From NCBI GenBank assembly GCA_032718475.1, contig JAUCBJ010000267.1, positions 45,664-109,663 of the forward strand: a DNA stretch of 64,000 bases, read 5' to 3'. Within the stretch, counting starts at the first letter, position 1; each line of letters begins with the position of its first letter. This DNA is from Nemertoderma westbladi (Eukaryota > Xenacoelomorpha > Nemertodermatida > Nemertodermatidae). The translations under genes were made by a program, and so were the position numbers. Of this stretch, positions 20,701-31,957 are shown piece after piece. The notes beneath the pieces were generated by a model that saw only the letters and a program-made list of their open reading frames with translations, was not told the DNA's origin and did not search any database.

Positions 20701-22754
20701 CGGGTTAACAAATGGTTTAGTTCCGCAGGGTTATTAAGTCTGGTCCTTTCCCGGTGGTTCCAACTTACCTGCTCCGCGTCCGTCCTTCTTTCCTTATAGT
20801 TTCGGGACTTCTGACGTCTCATGTCTTCCTTTTCATCGCTTGACTCGGTGTCAGTCCTTAGCGCTCGCGATGGTTTGCGCGCCGAGGCCCTGATCCAAGC
20901 ATCCTCAATAAATTTCTCTGCCGAATTTTCGAAATTGGGATTATGGATATTCGGGACAGGCGTCCTTACCTGAGGTCTATGTGGTATAGTCTCCTCCGAT
21001 ATGCGTACTCGTTGACTAGGCTGGACTTTATCTAACTCAGGCCTGCTGGGATTAGAATTACTTCTTACCTGGGCTGCTTCCTTTAACCGTAGGTTGCTAA
21101 GCATGTCCGTTATAGGTTGGATGTGCGGCGATATAGCTTGCGCTAAACTAGCACTTAACTCATCCCTCGTAATAAATTCCTGGCTAGGGTTCTGTTGTAT
21201 AGTCGGCTCTATCTGAGTAATCCGCTGTCTCTCATATGATCCCTCTTCCGGTTTAACCCGGAAGTTCTCCGTCGAACTGGGTCGGCGCTCCGTCCGCGTA
21301 TTCCAAACCCTCGGGTTCGGTTCGCCAAATACTCGGCCCGTCGGAGTTTCTTCTCTAAATTCTCCGTTGTCACGTTCGGTATACAGTGGTGCGGTGTTCC
21401 GATGACGTAGATCCTGGGCGATAGGTGAAGCACTAATACCAACTGGCGTGCGATATGTAGAGAACGGTTTAACGATCCGTGTACTCGTAATAGCTGGACC
21501 GGGTATAGGAATTCTGGTCGTCGTCGACTCGCGTATAGCCGGAGTTCTCGCTTCCTGTTCGGCCTTCTGCAGTGCGAACAGTTCTCGCAACTCAGTCCCT
21601 ACACTCGCCCTACATTCTTCGATCATTCGCATCCCCTTCTCGGCGATTTCGTTCGCCTGGTTCGTCCGCTCGGCTTCCTTCCGTGCTTCCTGTGCACGCA
21701 AAACTTCCGCCTGCTGTTCGTCTAGTCGGCGTCTTCTCTCCTCCGCCGATTTGTGAGAAACAAGGGATCTAGCACATATTACTTTACCTCGCGCGTGACT
21801 AACCTGGGAATCGCCGCTGTCTCTAGATGCATCGTCGGGTGGAGTTAACGCCCTCTGTTGAATGTTCTCCGTCGTCGGTAGCACCTGACCTGGTACCACC
21901 ACTCCATTCTGCATCAGCCAGCTAGTAACTTCCCTCTGATAACGGCGCTCTTCCTTATCTTGGATCTCTTCTCGCTCCACTAAGTCTCTCAACTCTACGT
22001 CACTCACCTGAGTCGCCTGCGCTTGTGATGTCCATAGAAGCCAGTTCTCCGTCCTAACTCGTCGGAATCGCTCCGATAACTCGCGGTGCTCCAACAAGGC
22101 TGCTAAAACCCTGTCGTAAATCCTCGTCGCCACGTCGCTCGACTGAGACTCTACTGCCTTCTTCGCTAGGACTGCAAGCTCCTCCGTCTGCTTGAATAAC
22201 GCTGAGTTATATCCTCTTCTAATCTCTACTAACTCTACCCTCCCGATGTTCGCTGGGTCAGCTAACATTTTCCTTACCTTGTCCGCCGTCCGAGTTATAT
22301 GTCCGGCATGCGCGCGAAGTTTCTTCTTTATCGCGATATCGAACTCTCTATCACTCACCTGACTTACGCTCGGTGGACTTGAAGGATTATTTCGGGAACT
22401 ACGGGTACTCCTAACAGCCGTCGGAACCACGGCACTTACCATACCCACAGGTCTGGAAACCGGGCTCCGGGCTCTCGCTTCTGCTACACTACCCTCCCTA
22501 TCACTCACCTCTGTCCGGGCTGCCGTACAGTCCTTCCTATCAGTAGCGGTAGGGGATCCTAATACTATTACCTGAGGCTGCTGTTCTTCCTCACTAGTCA
22601 CTGTCTCGTCCTCCTGTTCACTTACGTCAGCGTCACTCGCTGCGTCGTCATAGTCGGCATTGTCATCAACAGTAATATTTACGCTATCGTCAGTCGGCGG
22701 TCCAGCCGCCGTCTCGTAGCTGTCCTCTAGTGCCTCTTTGTCTGAGACACTCAT
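17781..22754 (-). CDS. Element A Gag-protease-RT N-terminal part (1657 aa)
   Basis: ATG at 22754, protein starting MSVSD. Residues 1-650 are mostly disordered and charged, with a probable coiled coil at about 335-400. A DUF1759-like Pao Gag domain spans about 690-880. Three Cys/His knuckles follow: C950-C953-H963-C968, C989-C992-H997-C1002 (CX2CX4HX4C) and C1009-C1012...H. The DUF1758-like aspartic protease has its active site at MLDTAST (D1123; Asp-Thr-Ala rather than DTG). RT starts at about 1460, with the first catalytic Asp at D1582 in TCDIEAMFHQV. The frame ends in TGA at 17781-17783, immediately before the YMDD box, which continues in the same frame. Gag and Pol share one frame, as is usual for BEL/Pao. 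Confidence 0.92.
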   Translation of the reverse strand: MSVSDKEALEDSYETAAGPPTDDSVNITVDDNADYDDAASDADVSEQEDETVTSEEEQQPQVIVLGSPTATDRKDCTAARTEVSDREGSVAEARARSPVSRPVGMVSAVVPTAVRSTRSSRNNPSSPPSVSQVSDREFDIAIKKKLRAHAGHITRTADKVRKMLADPANIGRVELVEIRRGYNSALFKQTEELAVLAKKAVESQSSDVATRIYDRVLAALLEHRELSERFRRVRTENWLLWTSQAQATQVSDVELRDLVEREEIQDKEERRYQREVTSWLMQNGVVVPGQVLPTTENIQQRALTPPDDASRDSGDSQVSHARGKVICARSLVSHKSAEERRRRLDEQQAEVLRAQEARKEAERTNQANEIAEKGMRMIEECRASVGTELRELFALQKAEQEARTPAIRESTTTRIPIPGPAITSTRIVKPFSTYRTPVGISASPIAQDLRHRNTAPLYTERDNGEFREETPTGRVFGEPNPRVWNTRTERRPSSTENFRVKPEEGSYERQRITQIEPTIQQNPSQEFITRDELSASLAQAISPHIQPITDMLSNLRLKEAAQVRSNSNPSRPELDKVQPSQRVRISEETIPHRPQVRTPVPNIHNPNFENSAEKFIEDAWIRASARKPSRALRTDTESSDEKEDMRRQKSRNYKERRTDAEQVSWNHRERTRLNNPAELNHLLTRNDATLRDIGKFAARQGLPTQQPQKFMGNHKHWRTFRTYVDEQLTNSTFTPNEKFNYLLQMLHREPRAIADNFVGNERAFELAMKTLSDIYGNKTKMAQSIVEDLGKGGRITTPLELLNLANAISNALDILRTVNLPHHGDHAEVLKSVIRRLNMRYRQKWRKLENKLEGQGKVLTLQHIHDMIATDAVAEMKSNFSEENMRESKPVTGKSMVSFDDDRTTVTYNSVDRYNSNTPAFRSDSRVWSGERLDRPRLKQQELPDGFVGCQYCLLKEVRSDDHKLDSCRRFKELNSEQRRVQVRTLDTCWACLAPGHVWRQCPNSKDGCMECGRLHHKLLHADFHTPTDRYLQRNPHRKGSKEPVSIRRNTYTGIQDDGYQPGSSDEDGELSAREVTCQGFTADSSSTSARTYLSSATSEIFSVIPVKLTGDKGSKRIYVMLDTASTLSYIDEEVARAVSSFQDAEEIQIELKSMHGVGDLKGHRISVELDSLLPRDQHTRQERKALPLDGFKCLAMKGFGRQLGKVPPMSPIAQEYFDKLRIPRHQVGYRNVSMLIGAEQLIAHQIWETRPAEPHVNGPHAHRTILGWYTRVPMSYEFTGGDKPMDRYDELQPITQPPLVEPPDIDEFRRTCIDHYSDFSESDEELIPDNVRLSEPLHNDRTDSEPEDYCYQTRGSGSAAHATYLTNVLTYTEIVEGQVAKYRDLDIFQYSEEELQKELICQDLETGARTVEWLDRDAMEPGGYDLAMSTDEKRSLEMMEDTIRLLPTGHFEVGMLWRRQPPKLENNYSLALKRLNGVRARLLKNPDIREKYCAQINNYFAKGFAGKVEDPDLVTDQTYYLPHHYVTHPDKPDKVRVVNDCAAVYRGMSLNSELMDGPNLNNYLIGILLRFRQRRFAFTCDIEAMFHQVRACKADQDSLRFLWYENEDLSGPVVTYQMYVRIFGARDSPNGTLFVLKKTATAQIGKYPVEVIESIL

Positions 22755-23914
22755 AGTCTAAATAATATTTGCCTTCCGGCAAAAATCTCGCAAAAGTTCG
22801 AGATATAATTATAATTTAACCGAAATACGGTCAAATTATTTGTCAAATAATCAGTTGGTCCAAATGTCAAATAAATTCGCAATACAATATTGTGAATTTA
22901 ATGGGGTATATAGTTATAGCAAATACTAACACAATATTTAAACAAAAATATTATTATATAGCTACTATATAATATTAAATACCGGTATAGCACAAAATAA
23001 CTCTGAATCTAATACAAAATATTCAAAATAGACTTGCCACCCGAATATTTCCAATTTTATATATAGCTCTAATCAACGCAATTTTAGTTTCAAATATTAT
23101 ATGTATCCACTAGCGCGTGGCTACATCTTCGGGTTGCGACTCTCTCTAACTCTCTCTCTAACTTGAGCGATTCAAAAAAACCATGGCCGGCTAAACCTAA
23201 ATATCCTAACTAATAAATTGAGTTCAGCTTCGCAGTTAAACAACCGGTAATTTTTTACTGCTTCCACAAACACACTGGCGCCAACAGAACAACTAACCTT
23301 GTTTGCTGTGAGATTCCACGTCCGCGTCCAAAGATTCAGGCCCTTCGCTGATTGCAAACCGAACCCGCAGACCCACACGAACCCCAAACTCAGAAGTCCC
23401 GTCTTGCCATGTATCTCCAGATGGTATAAAATAACTAAGCGGTTACCTAACATACCGGTACAAAACTCTAGAATTTTACAAATAATTTTGACCGAAAACT
23501 GAATTCTCGCAAACCTAGCTAATAATTTTCAAAAACTTACTAATTACAATTTGCCCTAAGGCCTAAGGAACTGCTGTATTCGCAATTAGCAAAACGCACT
23601 ACCGTACATCCACTGTATGCAGTACAGTAAGTAAAACAGTACACCAACCTAACAGCCTAATGATACTGTGTGTGGTACGGCAAACAAATGTCCTTCTACC
23701 GTACGCAGTAACAGCAATCAGCCTAATGTACTACTGTACTAGTGTACGCAGCCAGTGAATACTCTATCTGCCTTACTGTACGCAGTACAGCAAAGCAATA
23801 CTGCACGTATCACTGATACAAAGTATCAGTGATCTAAACTAATAGCAGTCTAAACTAACAGCCTAAGAATACACTATTGACCGCTGCAAGCAACAGCCAA
23901 TAATCACGTATCAC
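22755..23914 (-). other. Element A leader between 5' LTR and gag
   Basis: About 1.16 kb with no convincing reading frame. On the sense strand the first bases after the LTR are GTGATACGTGATTATTGG; a TGG 15 nt inside could begin a primer-binding site, but I cannot assign a tRNA. A perfect 11-bp hairpin with a 3-nt loop lies at 23809-23833. The 15-mer CACGTATCACTGATA at the LTR edge (23905-23919) also occurs about 100 bp further in (23804-23818). Repeated GTACTGTACGCAGTACAG-like short motifs fill 23590-23830. Confidence 0.6.
23809..23833. other. Perfect hairpin in element A leader
   Basis: ATCACTGATAC, AAA, GTATCAGTGAT: an 11-bp perfect stem with a 3-nt loop, about 80 nt inside the 5' LTR border. 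It may be an RNA signal for packaging or priming, or simply part of a duplicated LTR-edge sequence. Confidence 0.55.
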
Positions 23915-26100
23915 TGATAAACAACCGCGACCTCTATACTAACAGCAGAACTGTTGAACAGACCAATACCCGTTAATATCCTTCTGCCAACCTAATAAGT
24001 TCTCGTCTAACCAATAAGACACAAAGACTGCTCTACTGTTAAGTAAAGGGGCTCAGGAGCGTGATATTACTAAATTGTAAGGGTTGCTAAATACAAAACC
24101 GCTACTTACCGTTAGATGGCGCTAATCTGCCGTCCGCTAATATATTTACTAATTTTACACAACCAGACAACTCCTGCAAAATCGCTTGTTCCTTTCTCTA
24201 CCGATTGCTCAATAGAGAGCTAACTGTTCGAATCTATGAGCCACGCGGGAATAACCAAAACAATAAACCCGAGTCGGCTCCCTAAGCTTACTTAAGACGA
24301 GTGCGAGAGGCCTTGCACTCAGAGTATTCTTACGCCTAATTCTATCACTTATTAAAGCACGCTATTACCTACGTCTTTCTAATCGCGAATACTGGGGTTT
24401 CTCTAACGTAATGTGTGAATGCGAGAATATTTAAATATCAAAAATGGTACAGTAATTGTCTCTCGTGGATAGTACCACTCTGGGTCTAAAATTGCCTGCA
24501 GCTGGCTTTAGGCCAGCAAATCACTAGCGTTTCGTGCGTACCGAATAGTGCGTTCTAGCTGATTGCCCGCTAATGCGAATAACCGCTTAGCGTGAATAGT
24601 TTACAGTACTCTAATTATTACTTTAGCTACTCTCCGCTATGCTGCGTACTAATTCTTAATTTTACTAATCAATTACAGTCACAAATATTTAACAGCGTAC
24701 TAATTACTAAGAGTTCCAGAATACGTAATTCTAATTTATCACGCAACAGGTTTCGCTAGTAATAGCCTAAATTGCCGTATTACTTTGACCTAATCAGTAA
24801 CTAATTGTTGTAACTAAGAAATAGAAATCAATCAAAGAGAAAAGAGCGCCTACCTAAACATTCACAATCATAGGCACACTTCAGTAACACACCAATCAGC
24901 ATCAGCAATCACAGTTCGCAATTATGCAGTTAACTACTGTATAGCCCACAATTATGCGACTCACTATTCGTACTACACGCTCAACGTTCGAAACGTTGTG
25001 ATACGTGCAGGCCTCTCCCGGGTACATATAGGACTCCTAACTAACCTGATTCCCGCCCCCCTAATACTAAATAGAGACGAAACCTGGATCATCAGCCCCC
25101 TAATTGCCGTACCGGCGATTGGTCTGCGTACCACAGCGTTAACTTCCCGACCGCAACGGTGACCCCACGCCAGCGTTGCTCGCTTTGAATCCTCCGCTCT
25201 CCCTTAGTCGCCCAACCCCCCGATGTGCCCACCGCCCGCTGGCGCCTTAGCCCTCCATTACGCTAATAGCTACCGTAGCGGCGCATGCAAATCACAAAGT
25301 CTGACAGTCTCAGGAATCCCTTGGGATTATTGCGCAGAAAGGAATCACATAGAACCATCAATCAAAGGTAGAAATCATAGTTCGATTGTAATTTGCAGTA
25401 ATCGAAGGAATTATTGAGAAACACAAGCAAAGTAATCGCACTAGCAAATCATTCCAAGAAATTAATCAAATTAGCAAATTGCAGAAAATACGATATCCTA
25501 ATACAAATTAGAGACAGCTCAGCAAGTAAATTGTAACAGGGGTGTGTCATGTGAGTGAGAGATTGATGATAGGCTCTACCGGCACACCGCCAATTTATAG
25601 GTGATCCGGGTGGGATGATGCAATAGGGTGACTCAATCGCTCTCCTATTGGCTCTCCAGTCCATGCTAGCATTAGACCAACCTGGAAGCAGTTAATCCAA
25701 TAAGGAGGCAGGATTGTAGCCCTATGCCCTCAAATAATTACCATATATGGTAATGGATCACGTCTCTGGCTGCTGAATGGCCAGGACGGCGTCCCTATAT
25801 GCTAGCCCTATCAAACTAATATCAGCAAGCACAAAATCCAGGGTCCGAGTAAACTCGCTACCCTGGAACTATCTACATATATCCTAATACAAAATTACGT
25901 AGGTAGGGCTACATACTATACAAAATGAATGGATGCAAATATATGGGCGTTTTAACTTCCTTACCTAAATGTCACCACACTGCGCCTTATCTAAATAATT
26001 ATACTGCACAACGGACTAATATTACGTACAGTATAACGGACTAATACTGCATACTGCATAATGGACTAATACTGTGGATACAGCGCCATATACCGTAACA
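23915..26100 (-). repeat. Element A 5' LTR
   Basis: 2186 bp, the partner of 9302-11479. It carries the 8-bp insertion CCAGACAA relative to the other copy and otherwise differs at about three positions. Being on the minus strand, it lies upstream of gag and should hold the promoter. Confidence 0.95.
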
Positions 26101-26105
26101 GGGAT
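26101..26105. repeat. Target-site duplication of element A, right copy
   Basis: GGGAT directly after the LTR end, identical to 9297-9301. The satellite unit continues from here. Confidence 0.9.
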
Positions 26106-29100
26106 GTTGGCGATCGGGTTTCATTGACATACTGTAATGACAGGGTCGGGGATGTTGGCGATCAGGTTTCATTGACATACTGTAGTGACAGGCTCGGGGA
26201 TGTTGGCGACCAGGTTTCATTGACATACTGTAGTGACAGGGTCGGGGATGTTGGCAATCAGGTTTCATTGACTTACTGTAATGACAGGGTCGGGGATGTT
26301 GGCGATCAGGTTTCATTGACATACTGTAGTGACAGGGTCGGGGATGTTGGCGATCAGGTTTCATTGACATACTGTAGTGACAGGGTCGGGATGTTGGCGA
26401 TCAGGTTTCATTGACATGTAGTGCAGTGACAGGGTCGGGGATGTTGGCGATCAGGTTTCATTGACATACTGTAGTGACAGGGTCGGGGATGTTGGCGATC
26501 AGGTTTCATTGACATACTGTAATGACAAGGTCGGGGATGTTGGCGATCACCTTTCATTGACATGCTGTAGTGACAGGGTCGGGGATGTTGGCGATCAGGT
26601 TTCATTGACATGTAGTGCAGTGACAGGGTCGGGAATGTTGGCGATCAGGTTTCATTGACATACTGTAGTGACGGTCGGGGATGTTGGCGATCAGCTTTCA
26701 TTGACATACTGTAGTGACTGGGTCGGGGATGATGGCGATCAGGTTTCATTGACATACTGTAGTGACAGGGTCGGGGATGTTGGCAATCAGGTTTCATTGA
26801 CATACTGTAGTGACAGGGTCGGGATGTTGGCGATCAGGTTTCATTGACATGTATTGCAGTGACAGGGTCGGGGATGTTCGCGATCAGGTTTCATTGACAT
26901 ACTGTAGTGACAGGGTCGGGGATGTTGGCGATCAGGTTGCATTGACATACTGTAATGACAAGGTCGGGGATGTTGGCGATCACCTTTCATTGACATGCTG
27001 TAGTGACAGGGTCGGGGATGTTGGCGATCAGGTTTCATTGACATGTAGTGCAGTGACAGGGTGGGGATGTTGGCGATCAGGTTTCATTGACATACTGTAG
27101 TGACGGTCGGGGATGTTGGCGATCAGGTTTCATTGACATACTGTAGTGACTGGGTCGGGGATGTTGACGATCAGGTTTCATTGACATACTGTAGTGACAG
27201 GGTCGGGTATGTTGGCGATCAGGTTTCATTGACATACTGTAGTGACAGGGTCGGTGATGTTGGCGATCAGGTTTCATTGACATACTGTATTGACAGGGTC
27301 GGGGATGTTGGCGATCAGGTTTCATTGAGATACTGTAGTGTAGTGACAGGGTCGGGGATGTTGGCGATCAGGTTTCATTGACATACTGTAGTATAGTGAC
27401 AGGGTCGGGGATGTTGGCGATCAGGTTTCATTGACATACTGTAGTGACAGGGTCGGGGATGTTGGCGATCAGGTTTCATTGACATACTGTAGTGACAGGG
27501 TCGGGGTTGTTGGCGATCAGGTTTCATTGACATAGTGCAGTGACAGGGTCGGGGATGTTGGCGACCAGGTTTCATTGACATACTGTAGTGACAGGGTCGG
27601 GGATGTCGGCGATCAGGTTTCATTGACATATGTGGTGACAGGGTCGGGGATGTTGGCGATCAGGTTTTATTGACATACTGTAGTGCAGTGTGACAGGGTC
27701 GGGGATGTTGGCGGCCAGGTTTTATTGACTACTGTAGTGCAGTGCGACAGGGTCGGGGATGTTGGCGATCAGGTTTCATTGACATACTGTAGTGACAGGG
27801 TCGGGGATGTTGGCGATCAGGTTTTATTGACATACTGTAGTGACAGGGTCGGGGATGTTGGCGATCGGATTTCATTGACATACTGTAGTTGACAGGGTCG
27901 GGGATGTTGGCGATCAGGTTTCATTGACATACTGTAGTGACAGGGTCGGGGATGTTGGCGATCAGGTTTCATTGACATACTGTAGTGACAGGGTCGGGGA
28001 TGTTGGCGATCAGGTTTCATTGACATACTGTAGTGACAGGGTCGGGGATGTTGGTGATCGGGTTTCATTGACATACTGTAGTTGACAAGGTCGGGGATGT
28101 TGGCGATTAGGTTTCATTGACATACTGTAGTGACAGGGTCGGGGATGTTGGCGATCAGGTTTCATTGACATACTGTAGTGACAGGGTCGGGGATGTTGGC
28201 GATCAGGTTTCATTGACATACTGTAGTGACAGGGTCGGGGATGTTGGCGATCAGGTTTCATTGACATACTGTAGTGACAGGGTCGGGGATGTTGGCGATC
28301 AGGTTTCATTGACATACTGTAGTGACAGGGTCGGGGATGTTGGCGATCAGGTTTCATTGACATACTGTAGTGACAGGGTCGGGGATGTTGGCGATCGGGT
28401 TTCATTGACATACTGTAGTTGACAGGGTCGGGGATGTTGGCGATTAGGTTTCATTGACATACTGTAGTGACAGGGTCGGGGATGTTGGCGATCACCTTTC
28501 ATTGACATACTGTAGCGACAGGGTCGGGGATGTTGGCGATCGGGTTTCATTGACATACTGTAGTTGACAGGGTCGGGGATGTTGGCGATTAGGTTTCATT
28601 GACATACTGTAGTGACAGGGTCGGGGATGTTGGCGATCAGGTTTCATTGACTACTGTAGTGCAGTGACAGGGTCGGGGATGTTGGCGATCAGGTTTCATT
28701 GACATACTGTAGTGACAGGGTCGGGGATGTTGGCGATCAGGTTTCATTGACTACTGTAGTGCAGTGACAGGGTCGGGGATGTTGGCGATTAGGTTTCATT
28801 GACATACAGTAGTGACAGGGTCGGGGATGTTGGCGATCAGGTTTCATTGACTACTGTAGTGCAGTGACAGGGTCGGGGATGTTGGCGATCAGGTTTCATT
28901 GACATACTGTAGTGACAGGGTCGGGGATGTTGGCGATCAGGTTTCATTGACTACTGTAGTGCAGTGACAGGGTCGGGGATGTTGGCGATCAGGTTTCATT
29001 GACATACTGTAGCGACAGTCGGGGATATTGGCGATCAGTTTTCATTGACATACTGTAGTGACAGGGTCGGGGATGTTTGCGATCAGGTTTCATTGACTAC

Positions 29101-30488
29101 TGTAGTGCAGTGACAGGGTCGGGGATGTTGGCAATCAGGTTTCATTTACTACTGTAGTGCAGTGACAGGGTCGGGGATGTTGGTGACCAGGTTTCATTGA
29201 CATACTGTAGTGACAGGGTCGGGGATGTTGGCGATCAGGTTTCATTGACATACTGTAGTGACAGGGTCGGGGATGTTGGCGATCAGGTTTTATTGACTTA
29301 CTGTAGTGACAGGGTCGGGGATGTTGGCGATCAGGTTTCATTGACATACTGTAGTGACAGGGTCGGGGATGTTGGCGATCGGGTTTCATTGACATACTGT
29401 AATGACAGGGTCGGGGATGTTGGCGATCAGGTTTCATTGACATACTGTAGTGACAGGCTCGGGGATGTTGGCGACCAGGTTTCATTGACATACTGTAGTG
29501 ACAGGGTCGGGGATGTTGGCAATCAGGTTTCATTGACTTACTGTAGTGACAGGGTCGGGGATGTTGGCGATCAGGTTTCATTGACATACTGTAGTGACAG
29601 GGTCGGGGATGTTGGCGATCAGGTTTCATTGACATACTGTAGTGACAGGGTCGGGATGTTGGCGATCAGGTTTCATTGACATGTAGTGCAGTGACAGGGT
29701 CGGGGATGTTGGCGATCAGGTTTCATTGACATACTGTAGTGACAGGGTCGGGGATGTTGGCGATCAGGTTTCATTGACATACTGTAATGACAAGGTCGGG
29801 GATGTTGGCGATCACCTTTCATTGACATGCTGTAGTGACAGGGTCGGGGATGTTGGCGATCAGGTTTCATTGACATGTAGTGCAGTGACAGGGTCGGGAA
29901 TGTTGGCGATCAGGTTTCATTGACATACTGTAGTGATGGTCGGGGATGTTGGCGATCAGGTTTCATTGACATACTGTAGTGACTGGGTCGGGGATGATGG
30001 CGATCAGGTTTCATTGACATACTGTAGTGACAGGGTCGGGGATGTTGGCGATCAGGTTTCATTGAGATACTGTAGTGTAGTGACAGTGTCGGGGATGTTG
30101 GCGATCAGGTTTCATTGACATACTGTAGTGTAGTGACAGGGTCGGGGATGTTGGCGATCAGGTTTCATTGACATACTGTAGTGACAGGGTCGGGGATGTT
30201 GGCGATCAGGTTTCATTGACATACTGTAGTGACAGGGTCGGGGATGTTGGCGATCAGGTTTCATTGACATACTGTAGTGACAGGGTCGGGGATGTTGGCG
30301 ATCAGGTTTCATTGACATACTGTAGTGACAGGGTCGGGGATGTTGCCGATCGGGTTTCATTGACATACTGTAGTTGACAGGGTCGGGGATGTTGGCGATT
30401 AGGTTTCATTGACATACTGTAGTGACAGGGTCGGGGATGTTGGCGATCAGGTTTCATTGACATACTGTAGTGACAGGGTCGGGGATGT
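26101..30488. repeat. 48-bp satellite array, block 3
   Basis: About 91 copies continuing the unit interrupted at 9301. Segments are long-range duplicates of others: 27375 to about 28580 matches 7306-8510 (offset 20069), and 28086-29925 matches 1-1840 (offset 28085). An uninterrupted version of the A insertion site lies at about 29361-29375. The array stops at 30488 where element C starts. Confidence 0.97.
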
Positions 30489-30536
30489 TGTAAAAGCTTT
30501 TGCGTAATTAGCCGGTTATTTTCCCCGTAAAGTACT
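30489..30536 (+). repeat. Element C 5' LTR, first 48 bp
   Basis: TGTAAAAGCTTTTGCGTAAT and onward; matches the start of the C 3' LTR at 51576-51623 with one difference. It is separated from the rest of its LTR (from 39525) by insertion of element B. Confidence 0.85.
30532..30536. repeat. Target-site duplication of element B, left copy
   Basis: GTACT directly before the B LTR, equal to 39520-39524. It lies within the C LTR. Confidence 0.88.
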
Positions 30537-31722
30537 TGTAAAAGCTTTTGCGTCATTAACCGGTTATTTTCCCTTAAAGTACTCTGTAGTTGGTTTGCCA
30601 GGCATAAAAAGGCCGTGTCCTTGCTGTACTGGTGTTTTAGAGGACATAAAAGTCATTTCTTATGTATTTGTACTGTATTTGTACTTTAGAGGACATAATC
30701 CACAATCTCGTGACGCGATAAGCTAGATACTCTTGAAAACAGTGTCGCTACCATGACGATGGCTAACAGCTGATATTGCCACGTCGACGTTTCTTTGTTT
30801 CTTTGTTCTCTCGTTGTTCGGTTGACCAATCAGAGCGTTTGTTGTCTCTGTGTTGGAGGTGTATACAGAGGCTCAGTAGTTCAGTGTTATGTTTTTGCCC
30901 AGAGCCTAAGAACCGGCTTTTGGCACCTCCGTGTTTTCAGTTTTTAGTCTTACACTAGTAGGCTTAATTATAAGGACATATATCCGTTATCATAACATAA
31001 CTAAACATAACATACCATACCTAATCAAACAACCTGTGCATACTTTTATATTGTTATACTGCTATTTACTGTCAGTTCTTCATAATATGGTTGATGAATT
31101 ATTATATTTGGAATAACGATAAATAACCCCGAAAACCCAATATTCTTGATATACCGAAGGTAAGAGAGAAAGGTTACATATAACGATTGTGACTTATGTT
31201 AAAGTGGTTTAAAGTGAATCTAATGTTATTTGATAGACCCTACATGATTCGGTCCGTGTTCCTTTTATATGTGACTAAAATCAGTGAAGATCGGCAGATC
31301 AGTGTGCAGTATTGTGCAGCATTGTGTATGAGTGAGACTGATAACGAAGCATTTCCTAAAGAATGCGCCATATATGTGAATTGTAACTAAGCCATATCGT
31401 TGTGAGTAGTTTAAGTCATAACTCTGTTTATATAGATAGAGCGCCACGTCCTAAAGGAACTGTTAATATTTCCCGAAGGTGAATAATATTGTCAGAGATT
31501 ATATAATACTGTCAGTCGAATAATACATTAGGCTTACATAGCAATAAGATTAAGCCGTCGAACCCAATCTCCCGGGTATATCCAGCGGGTGAATGATCGC
31601 GCACAGATTGGTTTCGACTAGTGTAGTGAATCAAATACTTGTCATAGGCTAAAAGTAATTTATTATCTAGAAGACATCCTAATTTGGCGGGTTAAACTGC
31701 CAAAGGTCTGAAAGCGCGAACA
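30537..31722 (+). repeat. Element B 5' LTR
   Basis: 1186 bp, starting TG and ending CA. It differs from 38334-39519 at about three positions that I noticed. Likely promoter parts are a TATA-like CATAAAAAGG at about 30603 and a CCAAT box in GACCAATCAGAGCG near 30823. The short open frames here are repeated in the other LTR and are not genes. Confidence 0.93.
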
Positions 31723-31957
31723 ATAACGGATATTTAGTCTGTATTGCAGTGTAGGCATTAAATACAGTTTAATATTGTTCTGGTAAGAACAATAACGGAT
31801 ATAGCTTCTGTATTGCAGTAGGCAATAAAGCTGAAGTACCGGCAACCGGTACCCAGTAGGCCTGACTACCTAACCACCCGGACCGGTACATACAGCAGTA
31901 CAGGTACAGCAGTATTATTCGATTTTGATAATTATATACCGGTAGGCCTTAATAATT

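Larger units (their letters stand above)
9302..26100 (-). mobile_element. Element A: near-complete BEL/Pao LTR retrotransposon
   Basis: A 16.8-kb element in reverse orientation, bounded by two long direct repeats that start TG and end CA and flanked by GGGAT on both sides (9297-9301 and 26101-26105). In sense order it has: 5' LTR, leader of about 1.16 kb, gag-protease-RT, rest of RT and RNase H, integrase, a spacer, an accessory frame of about 800 codons, and the 3' LTR. Pao-type Gag (DUF1759-like), DUF1758-like protease, an RT with YMDD, RNase H, and an integrase with H2C2, DDE and a DUF5641-like C-terminus place it in BEL/Pao. Removing the element and one GGGAT restores a normal satellite unit. 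LTR near-identity implies recent insertion, yet the coding region holds several breaks. Confidence 0.93.

Noticed and set aside
26101-30488. Possible CRISPR-like array
   Set aside because: Units are contiguous and near-identical with no unique spacers, and the surroundings are eukaryotic retrotransposons.
30489-30536. A 48-bp tandem duplication at the start of an LTR, equal in length to the satellite unit
   Set aside because: It is the start of the C LTR left of the B insertion; the equal length is coincidence.
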